From contig CAUQTV010000003.1 of the NCBI GenBank assembly GCA_963521185.1, forward strand, positions 372,001-436,000: a stretch of DNA of 64,000 nt, read 5' to 3'. Below the pieces are notes generated by a model, which was not told the origin of the DNA, searched no databases, and was given only the letters and a program-made list of their open reading frames with translations. Positions 57,766 to 64,000 of this stretch are shown here, in pieces (positions within the stretch are counted from its first letter, which is position 1; every line of letters starts with the position of its first letter). The position numbers were made by a program, and so were the translations under genes. The stretch is from Enterobacter_D sp963521185. GTDB taxonomy: Bacteria; Pseudomonadota; Gammaproteobacteria; Enterobacterales; Enterobacteriaceae.

Positions 57766-58230
57766 ATGGGCATCAAAGTGAAAGGCATCAGCCAGGCGAA
57801 GAAGAACCTGAACGATGTCATCAACGACGTTAAGGGGCGCAAGGTAATCCGAGCGCTGCAGTCGGCGATGATTCTTATCGGTGCCCGGGCGGCTTATTAC
57901 ACCCCGATCGACACCTCTACGCTGATTAACAGCCAGTTCCGCGAAATCAACGCTGGCGGCGTGTTCATTACCGGGCGCATCGGCTACTCGGCCAATTATG
58001 CCGCGTACGTGCATGAAGCGTCAGGCAAGTTGAAAGGGCAACCGCGCGCGCACTTCGGCGTAACCAGTAATCGTTCGTCAGTTGGCCCGCAGAAACCGAA
58101 AGAGTTCGGCGGCGGCACCGGGACTGGCAATTACTGGGATCCGCATGGTGAGCCTCAATTCCTGACCAAAGGCGCTAATGATGAGCGCGATAACGTTGAC
58201 GCGGTGATGCGCAAGGAGCTTTCGTTATGA
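57766..58230 (+). CDS. HK97 gp10-like tail completion protein
   Basis: This 154-aa protein has the gp10-family fold pattern: helical MGIKVKGISQAKKNLNDVIN, AAYYTPIDTSTLINSQF and YSANYAAYVHEASGKLKG, with the late segment WDPHGEPQFLTKGAND (GxPxFL-type block). It is followed by ATGA overlap with a small gene. Acts at the neck/tail top. Confidence 0.85.
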   Translation: MGIKVKGISQAKKNLNDVINDVKGRKVIRALQSAMILIGARAAYYTPIDTSTLINSQFREINAGGVFITGRIGYSANYAAYVHEASGKLKGQPRAHFGVTSNRSSVGPQKPKEFGGGTGTGNYWDPHGEPQFLTKGANDERDNVDAVMRKELSL

Positions 58231-58454
58231 GCAGAGATACATTCCACCACTGTGAAGATGATCGTGGGCATCGGCAGGTATTTGTTAATGGAAACAAAAT
58301 TAGCCGTGTCGTATGGGCTGATGAAGAGAAAGGAATTGTGTGTTTTCATCCTGAACCGCTTAGATGCCATAGGCGAGGCCCTTTGCGTGTCTATTCTCGC
58401 AAACTGCGTGGCAAGGTGAAGGTTGTCTTTAATGACGAGGTGAAAACCATATGA
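58227..58454 (+). CDS. Hypothetical prophage protein
   Basis: This 75-aa basic protein (RQVFVNGNKISRVVWADEEK, then RVYSRKLRGKVKVVFNDEV) is joined to both neighbours by ATGA overlaps. Beta-strand pattern; no motif recognised. Confidence 0.65.
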   Translation: MSRDTFHHCEDDRGHRQVFVNGNKISRVVWADEEKGIVCFHPEPLRCHRRGPLRVYSRKLRGKVKVVFNDEVKTI

Positions 58455-58834
58455 CACCCATGATGTACGAAAGGGTGCGCAATATGTTCGGCGATGCCGG
58501 GCTAACGACCGGTTTCACGGTACAGCAGTTGATGTACGACGACCCGGGCAAGTTAACTGAGGCCGTGATGGTGTTCAGGCCTAACGGCGGGTCGAATATC
58601 CGCACCAATCTCGGATCCGAGTATCACGTCCTAGTCGACGTCGTCGGCGCGAAAGATAAGCGCAAAGACGCGCTTAACGCCGTGCAGCGGATCGTCGATT
58701 ATGTCCAGGCTAATCCCATGACTGACGAGTGCGTCGGCTACATCCAGAACATGGGCGCAATTCCCGCGCCGGTGCTCACAGAAGAAGGGCGAATAGTCTT
58801 CAGACTCCAGTTCGCCTGCACTTACGGCGAATAG
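58451..58834 (+). CDS. Tail terminator-like protein
   Basis: This 127-aa protein (PMMYERVRNMFGDAGLTTGF, then EYHVLVDVVGAKDKRKDALN and AVQRIVDYVQANPMTDECVG) has the size, fold pattern and position of the lambda U-like tail terminator, which caps the tail tube. Overlap with the preceding gene is ATGA. Followed by a terminator and the tail tube gene. Confidence 0.76.
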   Translation: MTPMMYERVRNMFGDAGLTTGFTVQQLMYDDPGKLTEAVMVFRPNGGSNIRTNLGSEYHVLVDVVGAKDKRKDALNAVQRIVDYVQANPMTDECVGYIQNMGAIPAPVLTEEGRIVFRLQFACTYGE

Positions 58835-58851
58835 CCATTCCAACCAAATGA

Positions 58852-58874
58852 CCCGCTCCGGCGGGTTTTCTTTT
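58852..58874 (+). terminator. Terminator before the tail tube gene
   Basis: CCCGC-TCCG-GCGGG then TTTTCTTTT. It lies 18 bases after the tail terminator gene. Confidence 0.8.
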
Positions 58875-58894
58875 ATGTAAGAGAGGAGTTTCAC

Positions 58895-59638
58895 ATGGCT
58901 AATTGCCAGAACTCGAACGAGCGCCTGTTTGGCGGCGCGGTCGTGCTGGAAGTCGCCGATGGCTGCCCGGACGTCAAACCACTCGAGTCTGAGTGGATGT
59001 CGCTGGCCGCTGGCACGTCGAAAGGTTTCGACTTTAACCCGAACTCGGTCACCTCTGATGCGGATGACGGCGGCGGCTATGTCGAAACCATCATCACCAA
59101 CAGCGACTTCACACTGAGCTTTGAAGGTGAGGTGCGCAAGAAGGACAAGCTGGATCAGTACGGCGTCGGCAAATTCATCAAGTATTTCGCGGACGAGTTG
59201 AAAGCCAAGCGCCAGCCTGGCATCTGGGTACGCATGGACTACGGCCCGGTCGAATTCATCGGCTACATGAATATCACTGCGCTGAGCTCTGATGGTGGCA
59301 CCAACGACATCGTCACGTTCTCTACCGAGTTCAAAGTCGGGGATGCAAGCACCATCGAAGTTAACGAAGTGACTGCAGTCGCGGTGACTGGCGTGACGGT
59401 AACTCCGGCAACCAGCACCGGCGCGGCGGGCGGTACCAGCACGTTCACGGTGAATATTGCTCCAACCGGCGCAACCAACAAAGACTTCACTGTAGCGACT
59501 ACCGACGCGACCAAGGCAACGGCCACCGCCTCCGGCAATACCGTTACCGTGACGCGTGTGGCCACCGGCAGCGCGCAGATCATCATCAACACCGAAGACG
59601 GCAACTTTGTGGCCGTGCACACGGTTACCGTTACCTAA
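58895..59638 (+). CDS. Major tail tube protein with C-terminal Ig-like (Big_2) domain
   Basis: This 247-aa protein has an N-terminal tail-tube domain (GGYVETIITNSDFTLSFEGE, then FIKYFADELKAKRQPGIWVR) and from about residue 165 an Ig-like domain (VTGVTVTPATSTGAAGGTST through VTRVATGSAQIIINTEDGNF). The domain is Thr/Ala-rich, as for surface-exposed bacterial Ig repeats. Such decorations on tube proteins are known in lambda and may aid weak binding to cell surfaces. Confidence 0.87.
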   Translation: MANCQNSNERLFGGAVVLEVADGCPDVKPLESEWMSLAAGTSKGFDFNPNSVTSDADDGGGYVETIITNSDFTLSFEGEVRKKDKLDQYGVGKFIKYFADELKAKRQPGIWVRMDYGPVEFIGYMNITALSSDGGTNDIVTFSTEFKVGDASTIEVNEVTAVAVTGVTVTPATSTGAAGGTSTFTVNIAPTGATNKDFTVATTDATKATATASGNTVTVTRVATGSAQIIINTEDGNFVAVHTVTVT

Positions 59639-59695
59639 CGGACATTCCAAAGGGCGGCGTGCTGCCCTTGATAATGACCGTTTACTGGAAGGCCT

Positions 59696-60367
59696 ATGAC
59701 CGCTTTAACAGATATTGGCGAACTCTCTATCAGCGACAGCCGCGAAGGCGGGAAAGATTACCTGCTCCGGCCTTCATTTCAGGCAATGACCAGGATCGGC
59801 ACTCCGGGAGAGATTGTGCAGACGTACGCCACCATCCACGGAAATGATGTTGCTCAGCTGATTGAGGTGTGCGCTGGCATGCTGGGACGCTTTCCTGAAT
59901 GGCTGTCTCCTTCATTCAATCGCGCAGCCGAGAAGCTGTTATCAGCTTGCATGCGTGTGCTGCAGGCGTGCTGCGATGACGACCTGACACCGATGATCGG
60001 CGAGTGGAAAGGGTGGAAGCACTGCGTCGTCTACCGCCCGGGCCAGATGCCGAAAAACGACATTATCGTACTGGCGCAGCACCTCATGCAGCACGGCGTC
60101 GTCGGCAAAGCTAAGGTCCGCCAGCTGCAGCGCCACGAAACAGGCGAGCGAACCACGGAGTTTAAAGCCTTCGACTACATCAGCGCGGCACGCAGCCACT
60201 TTGGCATGAACCGCGCCGAAGCCTCGCAGTTAACGATGACCGAATTTCAGATGCTTCTGGCGGCGAAATACCCGGATCAGAAAGGCTTCACTCGCGAAGA
60301 GTACGACAGCATCGCCGACGAATACCTGGCTAAACAGGCCGCGCGCAGGGCTAGGGCAAAGCAATAA
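59696..60367 (+). CDS. Tail assembly chaperone-like protein (DUF6246)
   Basis: This 223-aa protein has GKDYLLRPSFQAMTRIGTPG, then TPMIGEWKGWKHCVVYRPGQ and FDYISAARSHFGMNRAEASQ, in the position of the tail chaperone before the tape measure gene. I see no slippery site leading to a second frame-shifted product, so it may be made as one chain. It ends KQAARRARAKQ and is followed after 12 bases by the tape measure gene. Confidence 0.78.
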   Translation: MTALTDIGELSISDSREGGKDYLLRPSFQAMTRIGTPGEIVQTYATIHGNDVAQLIEVCAGMLGRFPEWLSPSFNRAAEKLLSACMRVLQACCDDDLTPMIGEWKGWKHCVVYRPGQMPKNDIIVLAQHLMQHGVVGKAKVRQLQRHETGERTTEFKAFDYISAARSHFGMNRAEASQLTMTEFQMLLAAKYPDQKGFTREEYDSIADEYLAKQAARRARAKQ

Positions 60368-60379
60368 CCGGAGAATGAC

Positions 60380-63300
60380 ATGGCAGGTGAGAAGAACGCC
60401 GGTAGCATCGTTTATGAAATCAGCGCCGACGTTGAGCCGCTGCTGCAGGGCGGAAAGCAGGCCACTGATGCTCTGGATAAGCTGGATAACGCCGCCCAGC
60501 AATCAGGCAAGGGAATGGATAACCTCGACCAGAGCGCCTCCCGAACCGGGTCCGCGTTTACTGAACTGGCTGGTTATGCCAACTCCATGGATAACCAGCT
60601 GCGCAAGCTGAATACTAGCGTCAGTGGCATTGCGCGCGCTATGGAGGAGGCTCGCACTGGTACCGGAAGCACGACGAGTGAGTTAAACCGGGCCAATGCG
60701 GTTATTGAAGCACTCGGGAACCAGGTAGCAATCCTTGAAGAGGCCCAGGTCAATGGTGCCAGAAGCGCCGCGGTATTTGCATCTCAGCTCAGGGCTGGAG
60801 CCAATGCCACCGAGGAAGAAAAACGCACTATAGCTGAGTTGGCAGGTGCATTTTATGACATGAAAGCCTCATCCGATGAGGCCGCTAAGTCAACCGCATC
60901 AGTAGCAGCCGCTACCCAGCGCGCGGAATCATCAATATCCGGGCTGGAAAAAGAAGTATCCATTCTTAACACCGAGATGCAGGCAGGGTCGCGAAGCGCG
61001 GCCATTCTTGCGGCTCAGTTAAGCGCAGGTGAGGGAGCATCTGACGCTCAAAAAACCAAGATTGCTCAACTTGCAGGTGCTCTTTTTAATATGCGTGAGG
61101 CTCAAAAGTCAGCCTCGGCTGCATCTGCAGAGGCCGCTAAGCAACTTGCGCAGCAAGCGAATGAAACCAACAGAATCAGTGGAATAACCTCTGATCTTTC
61201 TAATCAAATCGCGATCCTGAGCGAACAACAAACTAGTGGGGCTAGAAGCGCAGCGATTCTTGCAGCTCAACTCCGAGCTGGATCGAGCGCTACTGAAGCG
61301 GACAAACAAAAAATTGCTCAGCTTACCGGGCAGTTGTACGACATGAAAAACAGTGTCGACTCAGGTGCTAAAAGCCATGGCGGCCTGAAGTCCAGCATGC
61401 AGCAGGCTGGTTATCAGGTTCAGGACTTCATTATTCAGGTGCAGGGCGGACAATCTGCTCTTGTAGCGTTCGCGCAGCAGGGATCACAACTTGCTGGTGC
61501 GTTCGGTCCTGGCGGAGCGATTGTAGGCTCTATCATTGCGCTGAGCTCAGTTCTCGCTGGCGTTCTGATCACTTCGCTTAATGGCGGTAAGAACGCCATG
61601 GACGCCTTGAAAGATGCTGCCGAGGCAATGGATAAGGTTATCACCGTCTCTCAGAATGGTGTGGCCGCCCTGTCAGATAAGTACGCCAACCTGGCAAGAA
61701 CTAACGCAGAGGCAGCAACCATCCTGAGAAATCAGGCAATGATTGAATACAATGCCGCAATTGCGAAGATCCCTAAATCTATCAACGACGCATCAAACTC
61801 CATTGTTGGCTTCACCGATAAGCTGAAAACGTCATTTGTAGGCGGTATCGCGTCGATTGACGAATTTAACAAAAACCTTTCGACCGTCGGCGTAACTGCC
61901 GATACCTATTCGAAAGCTATGGAGCAGGCAAGGAATGCAGGGGCGAAATTCACCGTCAATGCAAACGCAATTCAAAACACAGTAACCGCGCTCGCAGATA
62001 AATTTGGCGTATCTGAGCAGCGCGCATTCGAGTTGAGCAAGCAACTCTCCGAGGTCGCGAACAACCCAACACCTGAAGCACTCCAAAGACTTGTCCTTGA
62101 ACTCCAGAGCACCGAAAGCTCGACAAAATCCGGTGCCGATGCAATCAGGACATTCCTTGGGCCACTAACAGAACTCGTACGCGTGGCTGGTGAAGCCCAG
62201 ATCAATCTTTCTGGAATGAAAAAAGAGGTCGACAACCTTACCACGGGCCAGAAAAACCTGATCAAGCAGTCAGAGCGCAATCTTGCTCTATCGAAACTGC
62301 AGGGAGAGGCTCGGGCCCGCCTACAGGCGCAATACGCAGCGGAAGACGCCGGTTTTGCGAAGGACGACCCGCATGCCAAGCAGATGGAGGATGACGCTGC
62401 AGCCACGTACAAAAATACGGAGGCGCAGAAGACCCTTAAGTCCGAACAGAAGAAAGGGGCTTCGCAGGCAGACTCTATTGCCCAGAAACTGGCGAACCTC
62501 AAACAGCAATCTGAGCTTGCTGCCGACTCCACAAGCAAACTAAGCCTTGAACAGGCGATCCTGAATGCGCAGCAGTCTCTTGGTAAAGGTGCTACGAAAG
62601 AGCAGATCGCACTGGCCGGACAATATGCGGCAACAAAATGGGATACGGCCAACTCTATCAAGGCAGAGGCTGCAGCTCAGAAGCTTCTTCCTGAGTCACG
62701 TGAGAACGCCACTTACAAGCAGGATGTTGAAGATCTGAATACTGCACTGGCTGCCAAGAAAATCAGTCAGGAGCAATACAACCAGACCTCAGAAAGGCTC
62801 GCAGCAACACACCAGGCCAACCTTGCCAAAATCCAATCCGAGCAGGCCGTAACGCCGCAGCAGGACGCAGTAGGCAGCGTTGATCCGGTGCAACAACTGG
62901 CTAACGAGAATGCGCGCAAACTCGCGCTCATTCAGGCTTTCGAGCAGCAGGGGTTGGTAACTCACCAGAATGCGCTGATGCTACGAGCTAATGCTGATAA
63001 GAGTTATGAACAGGCACGTATCGCTGCACAGTGGGAGATGTGGAGAAATCAGGGTATCGGTAACGAAATGCTCGCGGCTAGCTTTGATTCGCTTGCGGGC
63101 AATGCCTCAAATGCTTTTACCGGGATTCTTACGGGGAGCATGTCAGCACAGGAAGCGATGCAGTCTCTCGCCAGCAATGCTCTTAATAGCCTGATCAACG
63201 GCTTTGTTCAGATGGGTGTCGAGTGGGTTAAATCCGCTATCACCGGGAGTGCTGCACAAATTGCCGCCACCACTGCAACAACCTCGGCAGCAGTAGCCGG

Positions 63301-63799
63301 AACTGCAACTACCACCGCGGCGAGCGTTTCTTCTGCCGCTGCTACCACTGCAGCATGGACTCCCGCAGCCATTGTGGCATCTATCGGATCGTTCGGTGGT
63401 GCTGCCGCCATTGGTATCGGCGCTGTTATTGCAGCCATGGCAATGGCCGGTGGTATCGCTGGTAAGCGCAAGAACGGCGGGCCGGTATCAGCTGGTGGGA
63501 TGTACCAGGTTGGTGAGGGCGGGATGCCGGAAATCTACCAGGCCAACAATGGCAGTCAGTACATGATCCCCGGCGATAACGGGAAGGTAATCAGCAACAA
63601 GGATATGCAGAGTGGTGGCGGGGCAGTTCCTGTGTATATCAACATTCAGAACTATACCGGCGCAACTGTGGATGCTCAGGCAACACAAAATGGAAATGGA
63701 GTGACCATCGATATGATAGTTGCAGATATTAACCAGGGCGGAAGGGTTAGTCAGGCAATTCAAACAAACCACCAGGCACCACGCAAAGCAAGGGAATAA
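60380..63799 (+). CDS. Tail tape measure protein
   Basis: This 1139-aa, mostly helical, Ala/Gln-rich protein sets tail length. The N-terminal third carries three tandem units of about 77-84 residues (NQVAILEEAQVNGARSAAVF, KEVSILNTEMQAGSRSAAIL, NQIAILSEQQTSGARSAAIL). Hydrophobic stretches near PGGAIVGSIIALSSVLAGVL and GGAAAIGIGAVIAAMAMAGG could act as membrane segments during DNA ejection. The C-terminus has the conserved GGPVSAGGMYQVGEGGMPEI block of tape measure proteins. Confidence 0.92.
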   Translation: MAGEKNAGSIVYEISADVEPLLQGGKQATDALDKLDNAAQQSGKGMDNLDQSASRTGSAFTELAGYANSMDNQLRKLNTSVSGIARAMEEARTGTGSTTSELNRANAVIEALGNQVAILEEAQVNGARSAAVFASQLRAGANATEEEKRTIAELAGAFYDMKASSDEAAKSTASVAAATQRAESSISGLEKEVSILNTEMQAGSRSAAILAAQLSAGEGASDAQKTKIAQLAGALFNMREAQKSASAASAEAAKQLAQQANETNRISGITSDLSNQIAILSEQQTSGARSAAILAAQLRAGSSATEADKQKIAQLTGQLYDMKNSVDSGAKSHGGLKSSMQQAGYQVQDFIIQVQGGQSALVAFAQQGSQLAGAFGPGGAIVGSIIALSSVLAGVLITSLNGGKNAMDALKDAAEAMDKVITVSQNGVAALSDKYANLARTNAEAATILRNQAMIEYNAAIAKIPKSINDASNSIVGFTDKLKTSFVGGIASIDEFNKNLSTVGVTADTYSKAMEQARNAGAKFTVNANAIQNTVTALADKFGVSEQRAFELSKQLSEVANNPTPEALQRLVLELQSTESSTKSGADAIRTFLGPLTELVRVAGEAQINLSGMKKEVDNLTTGQKNLIKQSERNLALSKLQGEARARLQAQYAAEDAGFAKDDPHAKQMEDDAAATYKNTEAQKTLKSEQKKGASQADSIAQKLANLKQQSELAADSTSKLSLEQAILNAQQSLGKGATKEQIALAGQYAATKWDTANSIKAEAAAQKLLPESRENATYKQDVEDLNTALAAKKISQEQYNQTSERLAATHQANLAKIQSEQAVTPQQDAVGSVDPVQQLANENARKLALIQAFEQQGLVTHQNALMLRANADKSYEQARIAAQWEMWRNQGIGNEMLAASFDSLAGNASNAFTGILTGSMSAQEAMQSLASNALNSLINGFVQMGVEWVKSAITGSAAQIAATTATTSAAVAGTATTTAASVSSAAATTAAWTPAAIVASIGSFGGAAAIGIGAVIAAMAMAGGIAGKRKNGGPVSAGGMYQVGEGGMPEIYQANNGSQYMIPGDNGKVISNKDMQSGGGAVPVYINIQNYTGATVDAQATQNGNGVTIDMIVADINQGGRVSQAIQTNHQAPRKARE

Positions 63800-63800
63800 C

Positions 63801-64000
63801 ATGGCAATACCATATCCTGACTGGCTTCCGCTGGCGCAGAAAGGGAAGACACCCACTACCGACACCGGATTTCGAACTGATCAGCCCACAGTTGGCGCGC
63901 CTATATTCCAGAAGCTGACTGATGACCTGAAAACTTCCTTCTCGCTCACGTGGATATTCACTCGAGATCAGCACCGTGCTTTCACGCAGTGGCTGAGAAG
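63801..64000 (+). CDS. Phage tail protein, N-terminal part
   Basis: The frame from ATG 63801 is open to the window end. It starts MAIPYPDWLPLAQKGKTPTT, followed by GFRTDQPTVGAPIFQKLTDD and SFSLTWIFTRDQHRAFTQWL, the pattern of small siphovirus tail proteins encoded after the tape measure gene. The rest lies outside the window. Confidence 0.8.
   Translation, partial: MAIPYPDWLPLAQKGKTPTTDTGFRTDQPTVGAPIFQKLTDDLKTSFSLTWIFTRDQHRAFTQWLR

Larger units (their letters stand above)
24580..64000. mobile_element. Lambdoid (Rac-like early region) siphovirus prophage, right end beyond window
   Basis: The gene order is int, xis, recT, recE, repressor, ydaS, ydaT, replication O and P, methyltransferases, ninG, Q, accessory genes, lysis, packaging, head and tail. 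It is continuous, and almost every gene has an undamaged frame and ribosome site, so the element looks intact as far as it is seen. The tape measure protein and tail genes indicate a siphovirus. Confidence 0.95.

Noticed and set aside
58631..59650. 339-codon minus-strand frame opposite the tail tube genes
   Set aside because: Complement of structural genes with clear ribosome sites; no recognisable protein.
59696..60379. Programmed frameshift between tail chaperone gene and a second frame
   Set aside because: No heptameric slippery sequence or second open frame was found near the gene end.

Overview
The window is enterobacterial chromosome (Enterobacter/Leclercia/Lelliottia-like: GC-rich codons, yefM-yoeB, REP elements, SorC- and MocR-type regulators) joined to most of a lambdoid, Rac-like siphovirus prophage that continues past the right edge. 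The host half is about 1-24570 and the prophage about 24580-64000.

Host half. 1-4772 is the end of an oligopeptide-type ABC transporter operon co-transcribed with an amidase and an M20-family N-carbamoyl amino acid hydrolase. A MocR/GntR regulator (4820-6295) is divergent from a polar amino acid ABC transporter (6531-9510). Then come a yefM-yoeB toxin-antitoxin pair with its operator, a short-chain dehydrogenase divergent from a class III aminotransferase, and a second complete peptide/nickel-type ABC transporter (12464-17457). Together these look like an uptake and deamination island for carbamoyl/amide nitrogen compounds; the substrate is not visible. The next operon (17628-22409) encodes an FGGY kinase, an L-fucose isomerase-like protein and a split transketolase, opposite a SorC-family regulator. 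Its content fits isomerase-kinase-transketolase catabolism of an unusual sugar, with D-apiose as the best guess. A flagellin gene follows and is cut before its C-terminal helix by the prophage.

Prophage, left to right. The integrase/excisionase and the RecT/RecE recombination genes run leftward from a CI-like, LexA-type autocleaving repressor. Cro/CII-like YdaS and YdaT and replication proteins O and P run rightward, followed by accessory genes including a DIPY-type DNA methyltransferase and a very large C5-cytosine methyltransferase with eight internal repeats, then NinG and antiterminator Q. Six repressor operators (TTTAGC-N5-GCTAAA) flank the repressor gene in a lambda OL/OR-like layout. 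Between Q and the lysis genes an AT-rich, counter-oriented pair resembles the Kiwa anti-phage system (KwaA membrane protein, KwaB DUF4868 protein) with a near-perfect LexA box immediately upstream. Next are a cloverleaf-shaped structured RNA candidate and two tandem terminators, then a phage-21-type lysis cassette (dual-start pinholin, SAR endolysin, Rz/Rz1), a counter-oriented HEPN-like gene, the packaging genes, and a head-to-tail cassette ending inside a tail gene at the window edge. A small membrane moron and a tRNA-like RNA with an oversized anticodon region sit between the terminase and portal genes.

The strongest leads are the SOS-box-controlled Kiwa-like pair, the flagellin interruption, the repeat-filled C5 methyltransferase, the two structured RNAs, and the HEPN-like and membrane morons. 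All identifications are from reading the sequence; no database search was run.
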